The notes: a model not told the origin generated them from the sequence alone. 35,976 nt of DNA from Synergistaceae bacterium (GCA_009783355.1 WRHH01000025.1:1-35976); one strand, 5' to 3'. Counted from the stretch's first letter, positions 25,116-33,711 are shown. Made by a program: numbers and translations.

Positions 25116-25469
25116 ATGCAGGACGTAAGGAAAATTTTGAAAGATTTTACAGACGGTGTAGGCGGTTTATCAAATAGTAACGGACAAGTTATTAAAGCGT
25201 TCATGGATTTACAGGGCGCCACATATGGCGATTCCGCGATCTCCAACAAGTGCAAGGAACTCATCAGCGTCGCTATTGGCGTGTATAATCGTTGTCAATA
25301 CTGTATTGTATTTCATGTGTTCAAAGCATACGAAGCTGGCGCAACAAGGGAAGAAATTCTGGATGCGGCAATGGTCGCAGCGGGCGGTTTCGGAGCGGGC
25401 CCAAGCATTGCGTATTCCGCAACAACACTGTTAGATGCAGTGAACGAATTCGAAAACGATTTTAAATAA
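25116..25469 (+). CDS. AhpD-like carboxymuconolactone-decarboxylase-fold protein
   Basis: This 117-residue protein of the CMD/AhpD fold carries the redox-type motif NRCQYCIVFHVFKAYEAGAT, i.e. C-x-x-C-x3-H with an upstream glutamate (KELISVAIG), as in AhpD. Known AhpD proteins act as dithiol peroxidases or adaptors and can be reduced by lipoamide plus dihydrolipoamide dehydrogenase. Here the next gene is exactly such a dehydrogenase, 25 bases away. A strong AGGAGGAG site precedes the ATG. It opens the rightward eight-gene cluster, back to back with mobB. The true substrate is unknown. Confidence 0.85.
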   Translation: MQDVRKILKDFTDGVGGLSNSNGQVIKAFMDLQGATYGDSAISNKCKELISVAIGVYNRCQYCIVFHVFKAYEAGATREEILDAAMVAAGGFGAGPSIAYSATTLLDAVNEFENDFK

Positions 25470-25494
25470 ACCGTAGCTCAGGGAGAAAGGCTCT

Positions 25495-27180
25495 ATGGCG
25501 AACCTCATTCTTATGCCGGAACTCAGCCCGGATGCGAAAAAATATACGATAGTTGAATGGCATAAGCAGGAAAACTCTCCGGTTCACGCGGGAGACGTTA
25601 TTTTTACTGCGGTCGTGGGCAAGGCAAATGTCGAGGTTGAGTGCGAGCATGACGGAACGCTGCTGAAGATAATTGTAACGGGCGGCAAGAAGGCCAAAGC
25701 TGGTCAGCCCATAGCAGTTGTCGGGGAAGCAGGCGAAGAGCTGCCCGATTTATCCGCATATGAACAGAGTGACTTAAAGGATGAGGACGCTATTTCCGTA
25801 GCGATTATTGGCGGCGGGCCCGGTGGCTACGTCGCCGCAATCGCTGCGGCGCAAAGGGGCGCGCGCGTGACGTTGATAGAAAAGGACAAACTGGGCGGTA
25901 CATGCCTGAACGCGGGTTGTATCCCCACGAAATCGCTGCTCCATAGCGCCGAAATATTAGCACAGTTAAAAACGGCAGGCATATACGGCGTCATATCGGG
26001 CGAGCCGGCGTTCGACTGGAATGCTGTGCTGGCCCGTAAAGACGCCGTTACTAAACAACTGCGCGACGGAATAACCGGCCTTATGTTACAGAACGACATT
26101 GAAGTTCTGCACGGGGAAGCGTCGTTCAGCGCTCAGAAAGAGTTGACGGTGCTTCAGGGCGACGGTCAGCGGCTCACCCTCGCGCCCGACCGGATAATTA
26201 TCGCGTCAGGAGGAGCGCCTGTTATGCCGCCGATTCCGGGCCTGCGGGACAATCCGCATTGTATCGATTCAACCGCCGCGCTCTCCTTGCCGGAGTTTCC
26301 AAAGCGCATGGCCGTCATCGGAGGCGGCGTTATAGGCATTGAGCTGGCGTTCGCATACGCCGGGTTCGGCGCGGAGGTCACAGTGTTGGAACTACTGCCG
26401 AAGCTGCTGCCGATGATGGATGAGGAACTGACCGCGCACGTTAGGCAAAATATGGAAAAAGCGGGGATTCGTTTTCATCTTGAGACAAAAGTCGCCGCAG
26501 TTCATCCGCAGGAAAACGGCGTGCAGGTGGAGGCCGTTTTGCCGGACGGGAGCACGGTTATGATAGAGGCGGATAAAGCGCTCTTTGCTGTCGGCAGGTG
26601 CCCCATGACCGAAGGGCTTAATCTCGCGGCCGCCGGTATCGAAACGGAGCATGGCAGGATACTTGTCAACAAACGGATGTGTACAAATGTCCCGGACGTC
26701 TATGCCATAGGCGACTGCGCGGGGCGGATAACGCTCGCGCATACCGCTTCAGCGATGGGAGAGACAGCGGCGATAAACGCTACGGGCGGCCGCTCGATAT
26801 ACCGGGACGACGTCTGCCCGGCGTGCGTGTACGTGCAGCCGGAATTCGCGGGCGTCGGCCTGACCGAACAGCAGGCCATAGAAAAAGGAATTTCATATAA
26901 AGTAGGCCGGTTCCCGATGGCGGCGAATGGAAAAGCGCTGATATCGGGCGATGCGGACGGGCTTGTGAAAGTAATAGCCGAAAAATCGTCGGACGAGATT
27001 TTAGGCGTGCATATCCTTGGGCCAAGAGCGACGGACATTATTGCGGAAGCGGCGCTCGCTATCAGGATGGGCGCGACTACGGGGCAGTTCGCCGATACGA
27101 TTCACGCGCACCCGACCGTGTCTGAGTGCTTGAGGGAAGCGGCGCTTGCTGTCGACGGACGCGCTATACATTTTAAGTAG
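25495..27180 (+). CDS. lpdA: Dihydrolipoamide dehydrogenase with N-terminal lipoyl domain
   Basis: This flavoprotein oxidises dihydrolipoamide with NAD+, or works in reverse. Residues ~1-78 form a lipoyl domain whose lysine lies in VGKANVEVE (Lys43). After a linker the E3 part begins with the FAD motif GGGPGGYVAA, then the redox disulfide GGTCLNAGCIPTKS, the NAD motif GGGVIGIE, the YAIGDCAG flavin motif and the catalytic HAHPTVSE near the C-terminus. All key residues are present. The 561-residue length fits a fused form. No E1 or E2 genes of a 2-oxo-acid dehydrogenase are nearby, so its partner may be its own lipoyl arm and the AhpD-like neighbour. A lipoate ligase ends the same cluster. Confidence 0.96.
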   Translation: MANLILMPELSPDAKKYTIVEWHKQENSPVHAGDVIFTAVVGKANVEVECEHDGTLLKIIVTGGKKAKAGQPIAVVGEAGEELPDLSAYEQSDLKDEDAISVAIIGGGPGGYVAAIAAAQRGARVTLIEKDKLGGTCLNAGCIPTKSLLHSAEILAQLKTAGIYGVISGEPAFDWNAVLARKDAVTKQLRDGITGLMLQNDIEVLHGEASFSAQKELTVLQGDGQRLTLAPDRIIIASGGAPVMPPIPGLRDNPHCIDSTAALSLPEFPKRMAVIGGGVIGIELAFAYAGFGAEVTVLELLPKLLPMMDEELTAHVRQNMEKAGIRFHLETKVAAVHPQENGVQVEAVLPDGSTVMIEADKALFAVGRCPMTEGLNLAAAGIETEHGRILVNKRMCTNVPDVYAIGDCAGRITLAHTASAMGETAAINATGGRSIYRDDVCPACVYVQPEFAGVGLTEQQAIEKGISYKVGRFPMAANGKALISGDADGLVKVIAEKSSDEILGVHILGPRATDIIAEAALAIRMGATTGQFADTIHAHPTVSECLREAALAVDGRAIHFK

Positions 27181-27204
27181 TTTTTAATAAGGAGGCTTGT
27201 CAGC

Positions 27205-29424
27205 ATGTCTCAAAACCCGCCTTTCAGAAAACGGGAAGATCTGGACAAATATGCTGTCGCAAAGAACGCGCCAGTTTGGCTCGGCGGCAAAAAGGTAATA
27301 GCCGACCGGGTGGTCAAAACCGCCTGCCCGCACAACTGCTACGATACTTGCGGGCAATTGGTCTATGTGAAGGACGAGCGCGTTATCAAAATCGAAGGCG
27401 ACCCCGAACACCCGATAACGCGGGGCCATCTTTGCCTGAAAGGCTTTGCCAACGTTGAAAAAATCAACAGCCCCGACCGGATAAAATACCCGATGCTGAG
27501 AATCGGCGAACGGGGCGAAGGGAAATTTAAACGCATCTCATGGGACGAGGCGTTTGACTACATGGTCGGGAATATGAACCGAATCCGCAATAAATACGGC
27601 GGAGAGGCGCTGATGGAATACGGCTATTCCGGCAACCGCGAACACATGGCGAAAGCCGTTGCGGGAAGGCTGCTAAATTTAATCGGCGCGACTAAGCTGA
27701 CAGGATCTTTCTGTCTGCTCTCCGGCGCGTCCGGTTCCTATCACAGCGTCGGATCCCAGCACACGACGCCGCCTGAAATCTGGTCGGAACATTGCGAGCT
27801 TGTGCTGCTGGTGGGGCGCAACCCGTCCGCCACAAACCCGCATATCTATCCGTTCCTCTACCGCGCCAAAGAGCGGGGCGCGAAACTTATAGTAGTAGAC
27901 CCCTATGTCACGGGCGTAGCGTCCAAAGCCGATCTGCATCTAAGGCCGCGCCCGGGTACGGACGGCGCGCTGGCGCTCGGCATGATAAGCTGGATTATCG
28001 CAAACGATTTACATGACAAGGAATATATCGCGAGGCATACAACAGGGTTCGAAGAGCTGAAAGAACTCGCGCGGCAGTGGACGCCGGATTATACGGAGCA
28101 AATAACGACAGTCCCAGGTGAACAGATAATAGAAGCCGCGGAACTGTACGCGACGCATGTCTCCCATATGGAATGCGGCTACGGCCATCAGCGCTATTCC
28201 AACGGGCACCAGGCGCAGCGCGCGCTGGCGTGTCTCGCGGCGGTGTGCGGCCATATCGGTAAAAGGGGCGCAAGCTACAATTGCGTTGACTCGATGTGCT
28301 TCCCCGCTATAGACGGGTTCATGAAAACTGCAAAAGTTGCCGTGCCGGAGGGCGCTGTTATAAAGCCTACCCGCATGGTGAACATCGCGGCGTTCGCCAC
28401 GGCGGTACACAAGGCGAAGAAACCGCCGATAAAAGGCGTCATCTCGTATCGCGGCGGCTTGATTTCCCAGCAGCCGTGGGTGGATTACACAATTGAGGCG
28501 GTGAAGAAGCTGGAAATGTTCGCCGTTATCGAGCAGTTCATGACGGACGACACGGATTGGGCGGACTTGGTGCTGCCCGCCTGTCATTACCTCGAACAAT
28601 ACGGATTTCATCCGTCATATTGGCATCACTATTTCCAGACGACCGTCCCCGTTTGTCAGCCGTACTACGAAGCGGTTCCCGATCTGGAGATTTTCGAGGA
28701 GCTGGGGCGCAGGATGGGATATGAGGAATATTTTCCGCGCGACCGTACCGGCCTCGACTATATCAAGATGCTGGTCGGGGAGGATGCGGACGTGGATATG
28801 GCGACGTCGCCCAACGGCCCGATTCGCTTCAGCGAGGATTGGTGCCCGAAAGTACCGAATGAAAACGGAAAATTCGACACCCCGTCCGGAAAATTCGAGT
28901 TTTATTCCTCCACGATGGCGGAGCGGGGCAAAAAATTCAAAGGAGATTTCAATCCCCTGCCCAATTTTGTGGAACCGGATGAAAGCGTATTCGGTACGCC
29001 AAAGCTTGCGAAGAAATATCCGCTCAGCGTGATTTCCCAGCATCCGGCGTTCCGTACGCATTCGCAGTACTGCAATTTGCCGTGGATAAAAGAGATTGAG
29101 GGGCCTACGCATATCTTCATGAATAGAGAGGACGCGGAGTCCCGGAATATACTGGACGGGGATAAAGTCAGGATATATAACGACCGCGGCGAGCTCAATG
29201 ATATCGTCGTCAAGGTCAGCATACGCGTGAAAAGGGGCGTCATTGAATTTAGCAGCGGAATGTGGGTCAAATACGGCGGCAGCGTAAACAAGCTGACGGG
29301 GCTGAGCTTGGGCGGCCCGAGAGACGTGCTGGCCGAGGACGGCATAATGTACGAATACCATCCGCTTTTGGACGGCAATACGACCGCTTACTTCAATACG
29401 TTGGTACAAGTTGAGAAAATGTGA
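27205..29424 (+). CDS. Molybdopterin/tungstopterin oxidoreductase (DMSO reductase family), cytoplasmic
   Basis: This is a bis-pterin Mo or W enzyme of 739 residues. The N-terminal [4Fe-4S] motif is CPHNCYDTCG with a fourth cysteine in HLCLKG (Cys41, 45, 49, 77). A cysteine in LTGSFCLLSG (Cys170) occupies the usual metal-ligand position, as in the polysulfide-reductase and acetylene-hydratase branches. LVLLVGRNPSATNPH, DLHLRPRPGTDGALALGM, LPACHYLEQYG and DGDKVRIYNDRGE mark pterin-binding parts. There is no twin-arginine signal, so it works in the cytoplasm. The AAGGAGG site fixes the ATG. A four-cluster ferredoxin follows 10 bases later. The substrate cannot be deduced. Confidence 0.93.
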   Translation: MSQNPPFRKREDLDKYAVAKNAPVWLGGKKVIADRVVKTACPHNCYDTCGQLVYVKDERVIKIEGDPEHPITRGHLCLKGFANVEKINSPDRIKYPMLRIGERGEGKFKRISWDEAFDYMVGNMNRIRNKYGGEALMEYGYSGNREHMAKAVAGRLLNLIGATKLTGSFCLLSGASGSYHSVGSQHTTPPEIWSEHCELVLLVGRNPSATNPHIYPFLYRAKERGAKLIVVDPYVTGVASKADLHLRPRPGTDGALALGMISWIIANDLHDKEYIARHTTGFEELKELARQWTPDYTEQITTVPGEQIIEAAELYATHVSHMECGYGHQRYSNGHQAQRALACLAAVCGHIGKRGASYNCVDSMCFPAIDGFMKTAKVAVPEGAVIKPTRMVNIAAFATAVHKAKKPPIKGVISYRGGLISQQPWVDYTIEAVKKLEMFAVIEQFMTDDTDWADLVLPACHYLEQYGFHPSYWHHYFQTTVPVCQPYYEAVPDLEIFEELGRRMGYEEYFPRDRTGLDYIKMLVGEDADVDMATSPNGPIRFSEDWCPKVPNENGKFDTPSGKFEFYSSTMAERGKKFKGDFNPLPNFVEPDESVFGTPKLAKKYPLSVISQHPAFRTHSQYCNLPWIKEIEGPTHIFMNREDAESRNILDGDKVRIYNDRGELNDIVVKVSIRVKRGVIEFSSGMWVKYGGSVNKLTGLSLGGPRDVLAEDGIMYEYHPLLDGNTTAYFNTLVQVEKM

Positions 29425-29434
29425 AAGGAACAGT

Positions 29435-29950
29435 ATGAAAAAGCAGCTTACTCTATACGTCGATACGAACCGCTGCATGAACTGCCGCGCGTGTGAGACC
29501 GCCTGCAAATTGGAGAACAGTTTACCGGCAGGCCCGCGTTACACGATGGTCACCGAGACCGAGATGATGGACGGCGAAATTCCGAAGTGCATGTTTCTGC
29601 CGATGCCGTGCCTGCATTGCGGAGACGCGTTCTGCGTGAAGGCCTGCCCGACCGGCGCAGTGCGAAAGCGCGCGGACGGCGTGGTGCTGGTTACGAAAAG
29701 CAGGTGCATCGGCTGTCACGAATGCCTGTGGGCGTGTCCGTTCGGCGTTCCGCAGTTTGGAGAGGACGGCAAAATGAGCAAGTGTACGCTCTGCGCCAAC
29801 GCGATAGACGAAGGCGGCAAACCGGCTTGCGTAAAAGCTTGTCCCGCGGAGGCAATTATGTTCGGCTCAACGGAAGAAATTTCGGAAATAATGCGCAAGC
29901 GCTATGCCGCAGCGTCTTTCCACAAACGGGAAACCGTGGCGGCACGATAG
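29435..29950 (+). CDS. Four-cluster ferredoxin-type electron-transfer subunit (DmsB/NrfC-like)
   Basis: This 171-residue iron-sulfur protein has four cysteine groups for [4Fe-4S] clusters: CMNCRACETACKLEN, CLHCGDAFCVKACPTGAV, CIGCHECLWACPFGV and the split CTLC...CVKACPAEAI. This is the standard small subunit pairing with DMSO-reductase-family catalytic subunits, here encoded 10 bases upstream. No signal peptide is seen. The ATG at 29435 is chosen because of AAAGGAAC just before it. It probably passes electrons between the Mo/W enzyme and the later ferredoxin/flavoprotein module. Confidence 0.93.
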   Translation: MKKQLTLYVDTNRCMNCRACETACKLENSLPAGPRYTMVTETEMMDGEIPKCMFLPMPCLHCGDAFCVKACPTGAVRKRADGVVLVTKSRCIGCHECLWACPFGVPQFGEDGKMSKCTLCANAIDEGGKPACVKACPAEAIMFGSTEEISEIMRKRYAAASFHKRETVAAR

Positions 29951-30034
29951 TAAATAACGCTCGTCGTATGTTAGAATCGGGCTCTGAATTTACGCAAAAT
30001 TGCGAAGTTATTATTTCGAAACGAAGTACAGTGG

Positions 30035-30526
30035 GTGTTACTTTTGAAAATTCTGTCCATTGATCGCGCGCTGTGCAACGCCTGCGGCGCTTGCGAAATA
30101 TGTTGTTCAATTCGCAAAACAAAGTCCGCCGGGACTGACGGCGCGCGAATCCGTCTTATGCGGCCCGGCGGCGCTGAAGCTGCTTACGTAACGTTTTGCC
30201 AGCATTGCGCGGAAAGCGCTTGCGTGACCGCGTGCCTGAAGAATATAATCGAAAAAAACGCGGATACAGGCACCGTGACACGCCGTACTGAAGGCTGTTT
30301 CGCCTGCGCCGCATGTTACGTGCAATGCCCCGTAGGCGCGGTCACGTACGACAGCGCACAAAACGTTTATACCACCTGCGACTTCTGCGACGGAGACCCG
30401 CTCTGCGTCAAAATCTGTCCGACAGGCGCGCTCAGCTACGCCGAACCGTCGAACACGAGCCGTGATTTCAGGGAAGCATACAGCTATGACCATTTCCATA
30501 AGCTGATTGGAGAGAGTGAGCTATGA
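30035..30526 (+). CDS. Second four-cluster ferredoxin (AorA-like)
   Basis: This iron-sulfur protein of about 163 residues has four cluster motifs: CNACGACEICC, CQHCAESACVTACLKN, CFACAACYVQCPVGAV and CDFCDGDPLCVKICPTGAL. It is followed, with an ATGA overlap, by an AOR-like gene and then an FAD gene. This is the same order as AorA-AorB-AorC of the NADH-linked aldehyde oxidoreductase of Aromatoleum, where AorA carries the electron-transfer clusters. The start is uncertain: GTG at 30035 or TTG at 30044, neither with a strong ribosome-binding site. The 84-base gap before it is the largest between the cluster's genes. Confidence 0.88.
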   Translation: MLLLKILSIDRALCNACGACEICCSIRKTKSAGTDGARIRLMRPGGAEAAYVTFCQHCAESACVTACLKNIIEKNADTGTVTRRTEGCFACAACYVQCPVGAVTYDSAQNVYTTCDFCDGDPLCVKICPTGALSYAEPSNTSRDFREAYSYDHFHKLIGESEL

Positions 30527-31443
30527 ACGCGCGATGCGCGATTATCGACTTATCCGCCCTTTCCGTGGAAATGCGGACGCTAAGCGGTATCGGCTGGGAA
30601 ATTCATTTAAAATGGCTGAAAGATTTATGGCGCCAAAACCACGGCATGGTTGCGCTGTCCACGGGGGCGCTCTCCGGAACCGGCGCGCCGGGTTCCGGCG
30701 GTTTCTGCTGGTGTTGTTGGAGCAGGAACAGGTTTCACGTTGTCCCGGCGGAAGGACGGTTTGGCGCCGCCTGCCGTTACGGAGGGATTGACCATCTGCT
30801 TTTGAAAGGCGCAGCCGAACACCCGAGCGAACTAATTATCCGAAATGGTGAATTCACTTTTTCCGCAGCGTCGGCAAAACAATACGGCGCGGCGCAACAG
30901 TATCGGGGAATCTGGCGGCGGATTGACGGAGACGCTTGCGTAATGACCGTCGGCGCACGCGAAATCTTGGAGGACGGTGTTTTCCGGGTAGGCGATTCGT
31001 CGCTTGCGCGTAAGCTCAAGAAAGTTAATCTGCGCTCAATTTCCGTCATGGCGGCTGGCGGCATCCCGATTCATTCGCCGGAATTATTTTTGGCGGTTTG
31101 TCAGGAGATATATCGAGCGCGGAGGGGTATGCGAAGGGACGGGGCGCAAAATACTTTTTCGCGGTATCTTTCTCTCCGCAATGCGACCGATGACGGCAGG
31201 GCTTTTCCGCCTCTTGCAATGGACGGCGCCGGGGTTCGTCCTGCGCTCGAATCCATGCTGGGTCTTTGCTGGGGAAATGATTTTCCGCTTGATAACCCGC
31301 TTTCATACGCCGCCCGCCTTATGAACGCCTATACCGGCAAACCGTTTTCGGCCCGTTCCCTCGAAAAAAGCGCCATCGAAGCCGTTGACGCCGCCCGGAG
31401 CGCGCGTTGCGGGAAAGAGGAAGGCGGCGCATATGGCCAATAA
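30523..31443 (+). CDS. Miniature aldehyde:ferredoxin oxidoreductase-like protein, middle domain missing
   Basis: This 306-residue protein aligns with AOR at both ends but is half the usual ~600. Residues ~43-195 match AOR domain 1 (ALSTGALSGTGAPGSGGF, YGGIDHLLLKGAAEHP, VNLRSISVMAAGGIPIHSPELFL). Residues ~242-300 match the AOR C-terminal end (LESMLGLCWG, then AARLMNAYTGKPFSARSL). The central region with the CxxCxxxC cluster ligands is absent. The glycine/arginine-rich pterin-binding stretch before SKNLKAI in normal AORs is replaced by SSLARKLKKV. It is intact and coupled by overlaps on both sides, so it is not an obvious pseudogene. It may be a structural or electron-transfer subunit rather than a tungsten enzyme. 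Confidence 0.78.
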   Translation: MNARCAIIDLSALSVEMRTLSGIGWEIHLKWLKDLWRQNHGMVALSTGALSGTGAPGSGGFCWCCWSRNRFHVVPAEGRFGAACRYGGIDHLLLKGAAEHPSELIIRNGEFTFSAASAKQYGAAQQYRGIWRRIDGDACVMTVGAREILEDGVFRVGDSSLARKLKKVNLRSISVMAAGGIPIHSPELFLAVCQEIYRARRGMRRDGAQNTFSRYLSLRNATDDGRAFPPLAMDGAGVRPALESMLGLCWGNDFPLDNPLSYAARLMNAYTGKPFSARSLEKSAIEAVDAARSARCGKEEGGAYGQ

Positions 31444-32719
31444 ACGATTCGACATAATAATAATCGGCAATGGCGTCGCGGGGAACGCTGCGGCGCTTGC
31501 TGCGCGGAAGGCCGACCCGAACATCAGCATCGCGGTCGTTGAGGAGCTTCCTCATCCGATATACGCCGCGGGCGCGCTGCCGGATTACCTTGCGGGCGAT
31601 TTGAAAAAGGAGGACGTTTTCATGGCGGAAGACCCTCTCGCGCGTACAATAGACTTCTACCTCGGCGCGCGCGTCGAATCTGTCGATCCAAAGCGGAAAC
31701 GCGTCACGACAAACAGCGGGCAGATAATGCGTTACGGTAAACTAATTCTGGCCTCGGGCTCCGTGCCGGTTCAGCTTCGCAAAATGCAGGGGACGGCCTT
31801 GAGCGGCAATTTCGTGTTGAAAACCGTTGCGGACGCAGAACGCATCGCGGCATATCCGGCAAAACGCGCCGTAGTCGTCGGTTCTGGCGCTATAGGGACG
31901 GAGAGCGCGCTGGCTCTCGCCGGACGCGGAATTGCGGTTACAATTGTGGAACTGCTCGAATGGGTCAACAAAAAAGCGCTGGATTACGCAACTGCGAGCA
32001 GGGTAGTAAAAGAGCTGGAAGCGAGAAAAATAAGAGTACACACGAGCGAAAATGTAGTCGCAGTGGAGGGTGAAACCCGCGTGGAAGCAGCCGTCACGAG
32101 CAAACGGGTTATTCCCTGCGATTTGATAATATGGGCGGTAGGCGTGCGGCCGGTTGTCGATTTGGCCGCGCGGACGGGCATTACGCTGGGGGAAACTGGC
32201 GGCGTTAAGACTGACGAGTACATGCAAACCAATTACCCGGATATTTACGCTTGCGGGGATTGCACCGAGTCCGTAGACCAGTTCCGCTGTAAGCCGGTTC
32301 TCAATATGCTTTGGGAATCGGCGGCGCGTCAGGGCAAAGTTGCGGGCAGTTGCGCCGCAGGAATTGACGCAACGTTTGACACGTCGTCCGCCGTACTTAT
32401 AACCTATATCGGAGACAAGCCCGTGGTCGCATTCGGCGCGACTGAAGCGGATTTGGCGGGATCCGGCGCTCCGTATGAGATATTGGAAAGGGAAACCATG
32501 GATTCATACAGCAGGGTTTTGCTTCAGGGCGACCGCGTTGTCGGCGCGCAAATGCTCTTCACGATGGAAGGCGCGGCTCTGCTGCTGGCGCAGCATAAAA
32601 AAGGCGAGCCGGTTGAACGGCGCCCGGGTAAAATAGAGGAACATATGCGGTACCCCGCCCAACAGGCGGCGCTCGCTGCTTTTTTAGAGAGGTTTAAATC
32701 GCGGCGGGTAAAACGATGA
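31433..32719 (+). CDS. FAD-dependent NAD(P)H oxidoreductase (AorC/rubredoxin-reductase-like)
   Basis: This 428-residue flavoprotein is of the pyridine-nucleotide-disulfide fold. It has the FAD motif IIIGNGVAGNAAAL, the NAD(P) motif VVVGSGAIGTESAL and the second flavin motif YACGDCTESV. The redox cysteine of NADH oxidases and CoA-disulfide reductases (in ..CGLPYY..) is not present: the equivalent stretch reads YAAGALPDYL. So it should move hydride electrons to an external acceptor such as the ferredoxins, as NADH:rubredoxin reductases and AorC do. The ATG at 31433 is fixed by GGGAAAGAGG upstream and overlaps the mini-AOR gene by 11 bases. Confidence 0.88.
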   Translation: MANKRFDIIIIGNGVAGNAAALAARKADPNISIAVVEELPHPIYAAGALPDYLAGDLKKEDVFMAEDPLARTIDFYLGARVESVDPKRKRVTTNSGQIMRYGKLILASGSVPVQLRKMQGTALSGNFVLKTVADAERIAAYPAKRAVVVGSGAIGTESALALAGRGIAVTIVELLEWVNKKALDYATASRVVKELEARKIRVHTSENVVAVEGETRVEAAVTSKRVIPCDLIIWAVGVRPVVDLAARTGITLGETGGVKTDEYMQTNYPDIYACGDCTESVDQFRCKPVLNMLWESAARQGKVAGSCAAGIDATFDTSSAVLITYIGDKPVVAFGATEADLAGSGAPYEILERETMDSYSRVLLQGDRVVGAQMLFTMEGAALLLAQHKKGEPVERRPGKIEEHMRYPAQQAALAAFLERFKSRRVKR

Positions 32720-33711
32720 TCCGTTACCTTCAAAGCCCAAGCGCCGATCCATACTGGAATCTGGCGCTGGAACAGGTTCTGTTTGATACGCTTCGCGAAA
32801 ACGACAGCTGTTTCATGTTCTGGCAAAACGACAACGCCGTTATTATCGGAAAATACCAGAATACGCTTGCTGAGATAAACGCGGCTTTCGTCAAAGAACA
32901 AGGGATTAAAGTTGCGCGGAGGTTATCCGGCGGCGGCGCGGTCTACCACGATATGGGGAACCTCAATTTCACGTTTATCGTCAACTGCGGCGAACCAAAT
33001 TTCGATTTTTCCATTTACTGCGGGCCGATTATCCGCGCTCTGCGATCACTTGGTGTTGCGGCGGAGCTTTCGGGCCGGAACGACATCACTATAGACGGCG
33101 TAAAATGCTCAGGAAACGCTCAGTATTATCGCAAAGGCCGCCTAATGCACCATGGCGCGATTTTATTCGACTCAAACCTCGACATGCTGGCGGGCGCGCT
33201 CAACGTGCCGGCGGACAAAATAAAGTCAAAAGGTATCCCGTCGACGCCGAGCCGGGTTACTAATATCAAACCCCACTTGCGGGAAAGCGCGACCATCGAA
33301 AAGTTCCGGGATTGTTTAAAAGAGTTCCTGTTTCAAGATAACGAAGGCCGCATGACGGAAAGTGAGCTCCAAAGTACGGAACTGGAAGCGGCGAAAACGT
33401 TACGTGACACGAAATACGCGCTATGGGACTGGAATTACGGGAGTTCGCCAGCTGGCAGCATCCGCAAAAAACGGCGGATAGAAGGCTGCGGAACAATAGA
33501 AGCGTATATGGATGTGGAAAAATACACGATAAGCAGGCTTGCTTTTCACGGCGACTATTTCAGCCATGAGGACTCAAATTTACTGGCGGAACAATTAGTC
33601 GGACGCCCGCTGGAGGAGGAGGCGCTACGTCAGCGGCTAGCGGGGCTTTGCATCAGCAACTATTTTCACAACCTGTCGGAAGAACAATTGATTTCGCTGC
33701 TTCTGTGTTAA
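32716..33711 (+). CDS. lplA: Lipoate-protein ligase A
   Basis: This enzyme activates lipoate with ATP and attaches it to a lysine of a lipoyl domain. The 331-residue protein includes the catalytic domain (RRLSGGGAVYHDMGNLNFTF, then DITIDGVKCSGNAQYYRKG with the lipoate-binding lysine, and HHGAILFDSNLD) and the C-terminal accessory domain, as in the complete E. coli-type enzyme. The start overlaps the flavoprotein stop in an ATGA. The only lipoyl domain seen in the window is the one fused to LpdA in the same cluster, the obvious substrate. The gene closes the cluster. Confidence 0.95.
   Translation: MIRYLQSPSADPYWNLALEQVLFDTLRENDSCFMFWQNDNAVIIGKYQNTLAEINAAFVKEQGIKVARRLSGGGAVYHDMGNLNFTFIVNCGEPNFDFSIYCGPIIRALRSLGVAAELSGRNDITIDGVKCSGNAQYYRKGRLMHHGAILFDSNLDMLAGALNVPADKIKSKGIPSTPSRVTNIKPHLRESATIEKFRDCLKEFLFQDNEGRMTESELQSTELEAAKTLRDTKYALWDWNYGSSPAGSIRKKRRIEGCGTIEAYMDVEKYTISRLAFHGDYFSHEDSNLLAEQLVGRPLEEEALRQRLAGLCISNYFHNLSEEQLISLLLC

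Noticed and set aside
27205-29424. Naming the Mo/W enzyme acetylene hydratase, polysulfide reductase or formate dehydrogenase
   Set aside because: The Cys ligand and lack of signal peptide fit more than one branch; no substrate-specific residues could be assigned with confidence.
30523-31443. Annotating the AOR-like gene as an active aldehyde:ferredoxin oxidoreductase
   Set aside because: It is half length and lacks the central cluster ligands and the pterin-binding stretch.
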